Of a stretch of DNA of 64,000 nt, positions 37,239 through 49,515 are shown piece after piece (position 1 is the stretch's first letter; each line of letters begins with the position of its first letter). The DNA is taken from positions 62,001 to 126,000 of the forward strand of contig JAOVVO010000168.1 in assembly GCA_028564675.1 (NCBI GenBank). Reading direction: 5' to 3'. Origin of the DNA: Onchocerca lupi. Taxonomy: Eukaryota > Nematoda > Chromadorea > Rhabditida > Onchocercidae. The translations under genes and the position numbers were made by a program. The notes beneath the pieces were generated by a model. The model was not told where the DNA came from and searched no databases. It was given only the letters and a program-made list of their open reading frames with translations.

Positions 37239-39681
37239 GTAAAAGAAAATATTACAAATTTAAAATAAAACTCCATTAATAATTTCTGATAAGCCTCTTT
37301 CATTTCAGGAGGAATTCATTCTAAATAGAAGGATAGATAGTACGAAATAATAGTTCAAGAGTAATATACGAAACTGGAATAAGCGTGAAGCTAAATAACA
37401 AATCAATTAAGCTCTCTAATAATGTGGGCATAATTTGAATTCCCAAACAACAATCGATTCCAAATTTTACCAATAAAGTTTAACAGAAAAAAAAAAAACA
37501 GTTACGAATTAATAAAAGTGGACTAAACACCCTTTTATTCTAATCCGCACATTGAAAAACTTATAATTGAAGGGCCCTTTTCGAAATTTATGCCAAGCAA
37601 TGACAGATATTGTTGAAATGATAATAATGAAAGAAATACGGCCATGTAAAAATAAAATAACCGAAACAGTATTCAATTCACTTAGTTTGAGTTCGTTCGA
37701 ATAAGTATTGTATGTGCAGTACAGAGAATGTTGTTTTGGTGCTGAAAAATTACAATAAAAATTTACTGAAAAATTAAAATCGAACGTAAATCAGTTGAGA
37801 AACAGTTCAGCATTTTTCTCTCAGAACTATTGTCAAAAAAACTAGATTAATTAGAGCGTTAGGTCCGACATACCTATCAAATCAAGAGTATTCAAAGTGA
37901 TAATGCTTAGTAACTTTAAACAAATGACTGTGATTGAGGATTTCAAATGAAAGACATTATTGAAATTACTGAGAAAGAATCTGATTTTTTTCATTCCGAA
38001 AAACAATGTTATCGCATAAGATTGCTCTCTTTGGCAGATACTGAAGATTTGCAGTCTGTCAACGAAGAGACTGTGGGACTGTGAGAATTTAGATTACGGT
38101 CCTTCCTTTTTAGATAGCTGAGATAAAGCTCTTGTGAAAATTTATTGTGCATTTGAAACAAGAAAAATGTATGATTCGGATGATAACAGTAAGAAAATCT
38201 GAAGAATGCAGTAAATGTTTTTAGCGTTTTCACGCAAATCTATGGAAGATATGACTTATCCAATAAAAATATATTTTGATAAAATGGATAAAGCTAAAAT
38301 TCACATGGATTTTTTTTTTTTGCCGTTAAGCTATGAAAAGGAGCCAAGAATAATGGGTATCTCCTCTTCTCTTCCAGAAAAATCCTATTTCATTTGTTAT
38401 ATATAAAATGATATGCGTGCTTAGAAGGAACAAATAATCAGACAAAACATCTAAGTTGTGATCATTAATTTTGATTAAAAATAAAAATATGTCTAACGAT
38501 AAAAAAAAAAAAGGCATTGTCCATTTTCACCTTTTTCTAAGCAAAATATCTTGCAATTTCTCATATCTTAATAAACTGAGACAAAAAAGACAACTTTGGA
38601 AATGTATTCCGAAACAATCAAATTATCTAATAGCTCCACTCATAAATACCGGCGGCTACTTTACGGTCCATTTTTGACATCAAATCCTTGCCTTAAGAGT
38701 TGGTCAACATAGAAGACATGACCAGATATTCGGGTATTATAAGATTTTTTTAGGTTATAATTGCTGTGAGAATAGAACGGCGTACCAGAAGCATATAATT
38801 AAATATAATAATAGGGCAACAAAACTACTAAGCTTGAATACTTATGGAAAGTTTCTTTACCATTCCGTAAAATTTAGAAATCGATACTGGCATCTTAAAT
38901 TATCATCTCAAAAGGTCAAAAATATGAAAATTGAGCTATAAAGTTCTACGCTGACCAATCCTTAAGGCATAAAGATCAGACCAATCAATTAATAAGGCGA
39001 ATAAAAATCTTGAGGTTTTTAATAACCTCAAAATTTCTTGAAAATATTCAAACTCTCGCGCTTGTATTGCAACAACAACAACAACCCTAAAAATGATCGT
39101 GCTAGGACCAGGAGAAGTCGAGAGTGCTAAGAATGAGCTGGCAGTACTGGTAGTTGGTGTCGCGAGTTTTCTGGTGGGTTGGTCGGGATCATGCAGGGTA
39201 ATGCACGTATGGGTAATGCCTGTTAGTATTGGGAAGCTATTTATGAGTCTAAAACTTAGATTTGATTGTTATTTCTTCGTATCCAATCGTTCGAAGAATA
39301 GAACTATTCAGGAATTCGAGAATCTGCTAGAGAATGATCGGTTCGTCATCCATTAATAGTTGCACAATTCACTGCGGTTTTTGTTCTTCCATAGATATTC
39401 ATAGAGTTCTTCCATAGCAACGATATTCCGGTAAGGATCATAATCTCGAGTCAGCTATAGTCTCGGGTCTCATTTCCATCCGGTATATTAATCAGAATAT
39501 TAACTGTGTCTGTTTGAGATCACGATCTTTGTTTTATGTTATAGATAGATCATGGAACGAGTTGATGTATCGATCTGAGTTAAATATTTGAAAGAAGCAA
39601 GCCCAGAGAAGAGTAACTTTAAGGACTTGAGAGAAAATCTCGGGAGAAAAGAATCGAGAAGAAAGAAAAAGAAAGGATACG
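37239..39681. other. Interval between the divergent CDCA3-like and INTS15 genes
   Basis: About 2.4 kb, presumably holding both promoters. From about 39060 to 39660 the GC content rises (CGAGAGTG, GGTGTCGCGAG, GGTTGGTCGGGATC, then GA-rich sequence up to the INTS15 start), resembling the island before REEP. An open frame at 39093-39356 (+) follows from that composition and has no recognisable protein. Confidence 0.45.
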
Positions 39682-41752
39682 ATGGATAGGCGTGGTAGTG
39701 GTCAATCTTCTGGTGTTGGAGCAGCTTCTCCTCGGAAACATCAATCCTTTCCCGCTTGCGTCACAGATGTCTTGGAACAGGTGCCGCTATCACTTTTATT
39801 AGACTTATATGCTTAAAGTGCCAATTTTTCATATTTTCGTTAGTTAAGTTATGTTTTATCTGACAAAATTTTTCACGCATCAGTGAAGCATTGTGATTTG
39901 AAGTGTTACTATTAAAAGATAGCATATTTTTGAGCAATCATTGGTTATATGATTACTGATTCTATTAGATATTATCAAAAACTTCTTGAACAATAATAAA
40001 ATTTTCCATTTCTAAAACACGCTTCCTTCTTATTTAATTTAAATGGCTGATTAATTTAGTGATTGCTCATTTCGATTGACTTGCATGTTTTAAAAAATTT
40101 CCAACCTAGATTTTATTATTTCTGATCGTAATATATATTTTTTAGCTTAGGATAATGTATGTTTCGATTCGGAATTTTTTTATATACTGAATGTTTCGGT
40201 TGCGATCTTTTTGAAGTGTTATAGAAAACTTCTTGAGGTAACGAAAGTTTGCGGGCAGCAAGGACAGAAATGGCGTGGCCCTGCAGCACTTCGAAACAAT
40301 GAATTACAGCACCAACTTGATAATGATTTATTTTGCATATCTCCAGATCGGCGAGTATCTCGGTTGAATCAAATACAACAGTTACGTTTGATGCAAATTC
40401 TTTGCGATTATTTCAGAGTGAGATTTTTCTTTGCTTCAATTTCACGTTTTATCAAGTCATTATAAAAAAAATGTGATGCACATTGTAGCATTAATTTTTT
40501 TTTTTTGTGACATTGAAGTAATTTCCTCAACACTTTTCATCTAAATTCTTAAAAGAATTAGAAATTGGTAGGATGTTTGAAATAAGTAATATTTGCACAA
40601 GACAAAACATTTATGCACTCTCATCGTTGATAATGCAAAAGCGTACTGGACATATATTGTAAGAATTTCAAGTAAATCAAGAAAATGATGTTTCTATGTT
40701 ATGATCTGCAAAATATTTGGCCAAATTTATCATAGTTCGCCATAATCAGAAAATATTCTTTGAGTACTGAATGATCATTTAATCATATTAATGCCTTTAT
40801 CATGAAATGTTTCATAAAATCCCACTGTTATTTTAAAAATATAGACTCTACAATTTTTTTGTTATATCGTCTTTCAGGAAAGAGAATCCGAACCACGTGG
40901 TCATCAATATTCCTATTTCGAAGCGGTTTTCTGTGGGCGTGAGGGTGAATCATTTTTACACGAAACACGTATTACATTGCTAATTAATCTGTGTTCACTG
41001 GCTGTGCAGTACCCATGTTATTCAGTGTTAAATCATATATCACAATGGTTGCATAAGGTTGTACTTTTAAATTTGGGTATAGAAATTTTCTGTGCAGGAA
41101 TTTCGATTTATCGTTAGTACATCATTATAAATAATATTTTTTCAGATTGGAAGTGGAAAATCATATGCACAGCAGTTTGTTTCCCAACTTGTCGATCATT
41201 ATATTTTCATTGCAGATGATTCCAATTTGGTCAGACATTTTTTAATTTTTTTCGTCAATTATTACTTTTTTGATACAGATTTTTTTTTAAGTAGGCTTTT
41301 TTAGTGAAATCTTTTCAGATAATACAGCATAGCTGTAACAGTTGAAATATCAAGTTGGAGAAAAAGGTTAGTGTTATGAGTAGCGAAAACAAACGCTTAA
41401 ATAGAGATATTATGCTGGAAAATTTAGGAAATTGGGAATATGAATTTTTTTTTTTGCAAAGATTTGACAGATTTTTCGTTTTGATTATCTTTTTTTCGAT
41501 GTCATTCATTTTTCCTGAATTCCAGCATAAATATTTGTTACCTTTGGCTGATGAAGTCCCTGAATTTGTTTCGTATTTTGTTACTTACTCGGTCACCAAA
41601 GATTCGCTGCGACCATCACTTTTCATGGTTCTAAATCACTGGTTAACTGGTCGACGTAGTGATCTCATTATGGCTTTTATCAAAGAAACTCCAGTTGTTG
41701 CAAAGCATTTCGCTTCTGTGGTATTTATTGTTCACTCATAATTATAAAATTG

Positions 41753-41791
<39 letters not shown>

Positions 41792-42448
41792 AAATTCGAA
41801 TACAAATTTTTTAGACGTTTCCGTTTATGGTTGTTCATGATTGTTGCGTTGGTGGTATCTATAAAAATCCATTACATGGTTTTACAACAATGCTTTACGC
41901 CGACTGGAAAATTTCTCCTTCGTTGGAGTTGAGACCGGCGCTCGAAGTATGCCTTTTTTCCTTTTTTAGATTAATTTACTACTGATAACGAAATTGAAAT
42001 ATCTTGAAATGATTCAGAAAAACATATTTCCATCTGTTTTTATTCTTAAATAGAATTTTGGATTACCCGCAACATTTCAAAGTTTGATTTCATCATCAGA
42101 AGCGACCTTTGTTGTGGTACTGCTACCAATTTATTACAGCATTTCTGTGCTTTATGATATATTCGAACTTTCTGGCGTAGAATTTAAAACTCTGTAGTTG
42201 TTGTTTGTTATATGTCAAAATATAAGTAAATAAATTTTTAGAAGATTGCCTTAAAAGCCTCATAAACTCTTCAGATTTTGTCAGAAACTGCTGATTATTC
42301 AGTCTTCGATAGAAATATTCTATGCTATCATGTTCATCTCGCGAAACTGTCTCATGTTCTCACACAAAAAGATCTCAAGGATATTTTAGATAATCCGAAG
42401 TCGAGTCTTTACTTCAAATCACTGGAAGATGAACTTCTAGAAGTTTAG
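39682..42448 (+). CDS. INTS15: Integrator complex subunit 15 homologue (C7orf26 family)
   Basis: Eight exons, all joined in phase 0: 39682-39780, 40217-40417, 40878-41057, 41146-41229, 41526-41720, 41815-41946, 42054-42176 and 42275-42448 (TAG), 395 residues against about 449 in human. Matching blocks in order: SRLNQIQQLRLMQILCDYF (human KRLNSLQELQLLEIMCNYF), LLINLCSLAVQ...ISQWLHK (human LLGKLVSMAVA...ASWLQR), FVSQLVDHYIF, then a hydrophobic helical run ending near VVHDCCVGGIYKNPLHGF. INTS15 is a recently recognised subunit of Integrator, which processes snRNAs and terminates RNA polymerase II at promoters. Divergence is high; the assignment rests on the ordered blocks. The donor of exon 7 (GGC|GTAGAA) and the acceptor of exon 2 (TTGAAG) are the weaker choices. 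Confidence 0.72.
41756..41787. repeat. Long poly-T tract in an INTS15 intron
   Basis: About 31 consecutive T bases, the longest homopolymer in the window. It sits just upstream of the exon 6 acceptor on the coding strand. Length will be error-prone in assembly. Confidence 0.9.
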
Positions 42449-43451
42449 CTTCATTTATTTTCAATTGTTTTATTGTGAATATTACACTCTAGTATATTAC
42501 AATGTGTATAAAATCAGTTGGAGCTGGGAAAGAAGAAAGAATACGTAGTAGCATGAAGATTGATAAATAGCTGAAAAATCATGGATAGAAATTGTTATCA
42601 ATTCATTATATTCATATTTGTAAAATATATGAATATGTGTACCAATTAGTTACAATTTTTTTAATTTTGCGTGAATCAGTTTTATTGTTTTTTCATACAC
42701 GATTGATACACTTATATTTTTTTCTTTAATTATGGCTTTTGCTTGCATATTTTTGTGAAATGCCTTATTTTCTCATGTTTTACTTGAATAAAATCATCGA
42801 TTTAATTACTTTTTGTATTTTTTGGTGGCATTGAAATCCTCAATTGTTTTTTTCAATTAATTGCCGTTATTTTATAATTTCGCCTTTTTGCCTTTCTAAA
42901 CTTTCAATTTTGTTGACATGGATTTATTAAGATTGATGCAAAATATCAATCGAAGAAGTTTGATTCTAATTATTTGCGCAGTACAGAAGAGATTGAGCAA
43001 TATTAGGGATCTGAAGCTATTTATTCTGTCCGTTCGATGATTGTAGAAAAGATTATGCTGAAATCAAAACTGGAAGGTTTCATTGGGCTGATCTCAACAC
43101 TGCTTTTTTTGAAGGATCGCATGAGGATTAGATAAAATTGTAGTTTAAGGCAATTTGGTGCATGTAAAAATTAAGTTTAAGTATATGTTCCAAGAAATGA
43201 GGAAGCGGAGATCGAGTCTTTTTTGTCAGATACTTATTAGAAAGATAGTTAAAATTAAATGGAAATTGCTGATTAGTTTATTTTTATTGTAATCCATCGA
43301 AAAAAAAAAAGCTTCCATACTATGGTTGTGGCTTGTAGGAATTCTCCAGATTCTTGCTTTATAATTCACTCCTTTGTTTTTCCAAATTTTAGATTTTTAG
43401 TTTTCAAGAATCCAAAGATATTGGTAAAGGTATTTCCTGAAATCTGCCAAT
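42449..43451. other. Interval between INTS15 and rpn-13
   Basis: Short AT-rich spacer on the same strand. AATAAA at 42787-42792 is a candidate INTS15 polyadenylation signal. A TTTTAG (about 43390) and TTTTCAAG (about 43408) before the rpn-13 start could serve as trans-splice acceptor. The 1 kb gap is long for a classic operon. Confidence 0.5.
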
Positions 43452-46400
43452 ATGAGTGTTATGTTTGCGAACTCGCGATCCAACCAAGCGAATAATGGTT
43501 ATTTGGTTGAGTTCAAGGTATCTTTTCCGATTTTAATTATCTGAAGGTTTTGCACTCGTAAGTATGGCGATACTTATTTCTAATTATTTGTAAAACATTT
43601 TCTGCTGTTGAAACAAAATAATTTGGAATACTAGCAACTTGATTGGCAAATGAATTAAATATGGTTTTATTTGTTTATTTGTTATTTAGATTAATTAAAA
43701 TCAAACATTAATTAAGGCAGGCCGATCGAATTTGCAAGCGGGCTCGACAGTAGATAGACGAAAGGTTGTGGCTGATAAAACGAAAGGATTAATTTTCATC
43801 AAGCAATCCAGTGATCAGCTGATGCATTTTTGTTGGAAAAATCGCGAAACTGGAGCGGTTGTTGATGTTAGTGATATTTTCACTATATAGTTTTTATTTA
43901 AAATTCAATATATTCAAGCTTATAGTGATAATTTTAAACCATAGTAGTAATCATCTGTAGGAAGTACTTTATCTCATTTTGTATTTTACAGTTCTTTCTT
44001 TCCAGTGTAGTGGTAGTTTTTTTTCTTGCATCTACACCGCCAGAAAATTCATTTAAAAGAATCTTCATCTATTAATTTTATTCTGTACTCTTGATTAGCT
44101 ATTGCTTCCATATCGTTGTTTGTTTTATGATAATAAAATAAGGATTGGCTTTTTATCGATGTGAACTGTCTTATTGAATTGTTTTAGATGCTTCCAGTTT
44201 TTCAGATACATTCAGGAATCAAACGTTGGTCTACGATAATTGATAATTAGAATTAATCGCATATTAACATATCAGTTTTTGATCTAATAATTTATCATAC
44301 AATTGTTTGAAATAATGATCACATGAAGTGATGGCATAGCGGTAAAGAGAAGGAAAAAAAATTTCCCCCAATATTCAGAGTTTGAATATTGTAAAAATTC
44401 AATTGCTTAAGATTGCATAAAGAATTGCGCAAGATTTTTAAAGAGTCGAACTGGCATAAGTCAGAGAAAGTAAATGTTTAATCAATCAAAACTCTAAAAA
44501 TTTTTTTTTTAAATAGGATCTGATCATTTTTCCTGGCGACACAGAATTTTTGCGAGTAAAGGAATGTACGGATGGTCGCGTCTATATGTTGAAATTCAAA
44601 AGTACGGATGAAAAACGTCTTTTCTGGATGCAGGATGGCAAAACTGATAAGGATGATGAAAACTGCAAAAAAGTTGGTTCTCTTTATCTACTCTTCTCTT
44701 GGTGTTAAATAACTAAAAAGAATCTTTTAAAGTAAAAGTTACTTAGTTAGCATAAGAAAATTACAATATTTGAGTGGTAATTTCCCTCCTACAAGATATG
44801 TTTTACAAAATTTTTAACATTATGACTTTCGATATTTTCTCAAATAATCCAGTAATTCCGTTTTTATTAGCTTCAGTCATGTAGTTTGGAATCTTCCGTC
44901 CTGATTACAATTTTTAGTTTGGAATCTTCTATCTGATTGCGCAGGAATCATTTTCAGATTACTAAATCTTCAATCTCCCGAGTTTTTTTCTTCTTTCATC
45001 CTGTTCGGTTAAAATTTATTCAAAAATGCATTGACACAAAAATGTTTTAGGTAAATGAAACATTAAATAATCCTCCAGCCCCACGAGCAGCAGCACGTGG
45101 AGGAACCGATCGTGCCGATGTTTCTTCTTTCGGTACTTTAGCAGCGTTGGGCAGTGCCGGTGCGGAAAGTGAACTTGGAGCACTGGGAAATCTAGATCAA
45201 AGTCAACTGATGCAATTACTTTCACTGATGAATCATACCAATAGCGCATCGGCTAGTGAAGCAACCAACCTTCTACCGCAACTTCCACTTGTTGCTGATA
45301 CATCACATCCGTCAGATTTCTGATTTTTGCTCGGAATAATTTCCTTAATTTCTTTTAAAATATCTCTTTTTAAAAATGGTATTTGGTTACATAGCATTCT
45401 GAATTAATTTGGCTCGTGCTTACTAAAAATTCGTTCTCAGCATATAAATATTAATGTCAATATCGGCTTGAAAAACACTCCAAAATCATCTTTTTCTTCA
45501 TACTTCTCTGAGAAGAATTAGATAGGATGAAGTATTAGAGTTAATGGGTTTCAGGTCAAAAATAAAAAAATTCCTGAGGTTTTACAGTCGCTACAGCTTT
45601 AAATAATTCGATTGAGCAGTTTTTAGTTTTTTTATAAGAAAAATGAGTGTGAGATAAAACGAATTCAAGTAAGAATTATTTCAAAAATAATTTAATATAT
45701 TTGTCTTGTTATACTTTTATTTCCTAATGGAATTATAAAGGAAATACTCTTTTAAAGGTATTGCTGGAGATATTAGCAACACATTAAAGATTTCTAGTAT
45801 TGAAAACTATGGGACAAAAATTTTTTGATAATTGATACATAAAATGATTTCTAGAATGACATCGGAAGAGAGTGGTACAACATCCACGCATGGAGCAACA
45901 CCATCCAATACACCTGCCAATGGAATTGTTGCCGATAGCCCCTCAAATAATGCAGTGCAACTGTCGCAGTTGAAAGAAATTATTGCAAGTATAACGCCAC
46001 CTGATGGATCTGGAAGAAAACGTAAGTTCCGAAACAGTCTGAATATTGCTCTTTGTTACTTTTCGGAGGATTTGGAATCTTGGAACGAACTGAAATTTCG
46101 TCAGCTAATATTGAGATTATATTCCATGAGAAGAAAAAAAAGAATAATACTAGTTAACGTTCTATAGGACTAGTATATACCCCCTTTCACTGATATCCTG
46201 GTTTGAACTACGTCATTCTTATATAGAAGAAAGGTGTAGGAAAATTGAAAACAAGCGTTTAAATAAATCGGGATAATGCAGTAATTAATATCAAGTAACT
46301 TTATGATATAAGACTATTTGTGATTCATATCAGTTTTAGTGAAAGTGCTATCTCTTCTTATTTAGATGAGAAATTTTTAGAATATCTGTATTGATGTAAT

Positions 46401-48292
46401 ATTTATTGGCTAATATTAAATTAATATTAGATGGCTAATATTATTTCAGTGATTGCGCATCTTTCTGCATTTTATACTTATAGTTAACCTTCGGATACTA
46501 CAGGAAGTTTTTTTTTTCTTTTTTTTGTTATTGTAGGTAAAATAATTGATCTGAGGAAGTGCCATCAAGAAAATGAACCGCTTTAGAAAATATTTATTTC
46601 ATGATATCTCAAAAGAATAGAATTGCTATTACATTACATTTGTCAGTATTGATTATAAAACTTCATAATATTATTTTTCGAAGTATGATTCTTAGGTTTG
46701 TTCGCACTGTCTTTTAATTAAATACAATGCAAACGACAGTTTTCCACTCAGTAACGCGAAATAATGCACCTTATTCTTAAATTTTATATTCGTTTTAGCT
46801 TCAATTGATTTTACTGATGTATTGTGTTGTGCTGACAAAATCAACGATGTTCTGGGGAAATATGCTGAACAACTAATTCCTCATTTACCCAGTCAAGTAA
46901 ATTTTTTTTTTAACTGTATGACCGTTATATTCCATGTGCAACAATAACTAAGCTATATGAAAATGTAAGTTAGAAGTACAATTTTTAAAAGAGAACTTCG
47001 TGCTCTTCAATTCTAATGGCTTCAAATATATAGTGAAGCTACATTTTTCAGTGAAATTAACGAAAATAAAATTATGCATCCAAAACTATAAGTATTGTAT
47101 AACCTTTGCATAAAGAGTAAAGTTGAATTATTAGTCCAGTGAATTTTACACGGATTCAAATTTTGCTTGGTGCTCTCAATTCCATGACAGAGTTATGTTT
47201 GGTTATGTTTGTGAAAAAGGACAAATAAGGAGCCCCAGACCATTATTTCAGTAATTCCAGCTAAAATCATTTCAAAATTATCGATATTTAATGGATGAAT
47301 AGAACAGTAAGATGAATATACTAATTGTAACCAAGATTATTAGTTTTCATGTTAGTTAACTTCAAAACTAACAGTTGAATTTAAAATAAATTTTCGTTAT
47401 CCAGTCTAATATTTCTGCAGTCTTTACTCAGGATTCACCGGAATTCTGATCGTCTATTTTATATTTTTTATATTGAAAATATTGCTTTTGTGACTTGCAA
47501 TTTTTTTTTTTTTTTGAATCAAGGAACCCATCTACAATAATCAGGAAGAATTACAACAGACACTTCGCACACCCCAATTTCGGCAGGCAGCTGATATTTT
47601 CGGTCACGCTTTACAGACTGGACAGTTGGCACCGGTATTGCGACAGTTCGGCATTGATGGAAATACGGCGACAGCAGCCGGAAATGGTGGTAAATTTCAT
47701 TTTCAAATAACGTCTGGAGAAATCAACCGCTGATCTCATTTGTCTCTTTATTTCATTCATACCATAATAGGATTTAATTTATTGAATTTGCTGAAAAAGT
47801 GGCACTTTTTCTGCAATTTGAATACGATCCTGACTTTGCCTAAGCAAACATTTGGAGTACCTAAGAAAACAAAAACCTCATCTACGAAGCTCTTTATCTC
47901 ATCATTAAAAGTTATAGATATGGTTGCATGGGCAGCACAGTTTACGACAGCTGAGAATGGAAAGGAAATTACAGCGAAAACTGAAACTTCACCATCCCAT
48001 CGTGGCAAGTTGCTGAATATGCTAGCGAAAAGCGAATCGAATATAATTTTAATTTAATGTTCAGACTGGAATTCAAGATTTCAAATTTTTCTACGAGTAA
48101 TTTAAAATTGCGGGGAAGTTTGTAATTATGTGGGTACTGATATTAAATTGCTCACTACGGCAATATTGAAATTCAAGATTCAGTTAGATTCTTTTAGGCA
48201 TGGAGTCAGACGTTGAAGATGAGGAAACCAATGAAAAAGTTATTCGTGAAACGGAGAAGAATAGAACCGACGACCACATGGACCTCGATTGA
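43452..48292 (+). CDS. rpn-13: Proteasomal ubiquitin receptor Rpn13/ADRM1
   Basis: Nine exons: 43452-43517, 43717-43866, 44517-44672, 45051-45310, 45855-46021, 46799-46896, 47524-47689, 47918-48004 and 48198-48292 (TGA), 414 residues, against 407 in human. The N-terminal Pru domain (about residues 16-128) shows YLVEFKAG, KGLIFIKQSSDQLMHFCWKN, DDLIIFPGDTEF, RVYMLKFKSTDEKRLFWMQ and NETLNNPP. The middle is Q/S/A-rich, with QSQLMQLLSLM. The C-terminal DEUBAD domain (about 270-385) has LKEIIASI and TLRTPQFRQAADIFGHALQT, with an acidic tail ending HMDLD as in human (EDMSLD). Rpn13 binds Rpn2 and ubiquitin and recruits the deubiquitinase UCH37/UBH-4. The last intron has a GC donor (G|GCAAGT). The exon 4 donor (CC|GTCAGA) was picked to keep the frame. 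Confidence 0.94.
48005..48197 (+). other. GC-AG intron in rpn-13
   Basis: The donor reads CGTG|GCAAGT and the acceptor CTTTTAG. Joining codons across it (G|GC) restores the frame into the acidic tail and its stop. No GT donor nearby does so. GC donors need a strong match at the other positions, which GCAAGT gives. Confidence 0.8.
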
Positions 48293-49515
48293 TTTTCTCT
48301 ACGTTATATTCCTTATACAATACTTGAGTTGCATTATGCGAGATGCAAATTTTTATATGCTTATTTGAATTCATGAAAGTGTTTTACTTTTGAAAAAGTG
48401 TGACAGAATAAAGTACATCATAGAATAATAAATTATACATTGTGCTTTCTCAATCGAAGGAAACATATTACAAATTGATTTACTAATTCTCCGAGATGCA
48501 TAATTGTATCTCAATGTTGCTATGAACAAGAGACTGTAGCATTCATTATAAAACTGATGGATTCAAAGATATCAGAGCTATAGTTATGAAATCCAGCTTG
48601 ATTATGGTGTAAGGAAAATCAGCAGTTTGGCATATCAGAGTGTGGCGTCTTTCTTGATTTGGTGCAGGACCTATATCCCAATTTCCAAAGTTCTGCAGAC
48701 TGGTCCGGTAGTATTTGTGCCAATTAAATTTTGCTTTGAATAAAACTGCAAGTCCGCCTTATTTTTTGAATGAACAAAAAACGGCGTCAAAGACCGCCTT
48801 CAGAGTGAATGTAAATTATAAAAATTTATTGAACATGCTTAAAAACGGAAGTCCAAGCTTTAACACACTCGATTTTTTCTCATAACAACTCGGTTTTTTT
48901 ACCGGTCGGATACCATCTATCATCTATTGCAACTATCTCTTATTCATCAAAATAAGTGTTTGATCCGAGAATTCACGTACTATCTTTCGTTACATGCGCT
49001 TTGAGGAAATGAAAAGTCCATTACAATGCTTAGGCCACTCGTTATTTTAGAAAAGTTAATGTTTTATGCAAACAATAGAAATTTTTCTAAATTAATGAAG
49101 ACCAAATAAGTAAGCTAAAGATGGAATCAAGAGGATGCAAATTTGAATTATAATATGTAAGGTGACACTGAAAAGATCTCAAAAAGTATAAGTTTTTCTT
49201 TGAACCAATGAATACGGTCTTCCCTACATCTTTGACTCTTTGATTTTCAAATTCTTTTTTTTTTTTTAAGTTAATTTTTTTTTTTTTTTTGAGTTAAGTG
49301 ATGTTTTAGGAACAAATGAAAGGATTTCTAAAATTACGTGAATGGAACCTAGAACATATATTTCCCATAGTCTAAACAAAGGAATTTGAAAATTAACTAA
49401 ACAAAGGCTTATAAAGAAAAAGTCGCGCTTGACAGAAGGCAAATAAAAAGTAAATAAATCCAACAAATTGCAAAACAGATTATAAAAAGCTGTCAAAATA
49501 AGAAATAAAAATGAT
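48293..49515. other. Shared 3' interval of rpn-13 (+) and let-767 (-)
   Basis: Convergent gene tails. A plus-strand AATAAA at 48407-48412 serves rpn-13. No additional gene is supported; the frame at 49266-49496 (-) is T-rich noise. Confidence 0.55.

Noticed and set aside
37947..38084. 45-residue plus-strand frame starting MKDIIEITEKESDFF
   Set aside because: Composition is protein-like and it has ATG and stop, but no splice partners, homologue or transcript signal could be seen, and frames this short are common.
39093..39356. 87-codon plus-strand frame before INTS15
   Set aside because: Lies in a GC-shifted upstream region, no homologue recognised, and it is not in phase with or spliced to the INTS15 first exon.
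44326..44350. tRNA-like words (TGGCATAGCGGTAAAG)
   Set aside because: Resembles a D-arm box A, but no anticodon stem, T-arm GGTTCGA or acceptor stem follows; it lies inside an rpn-13 intron.
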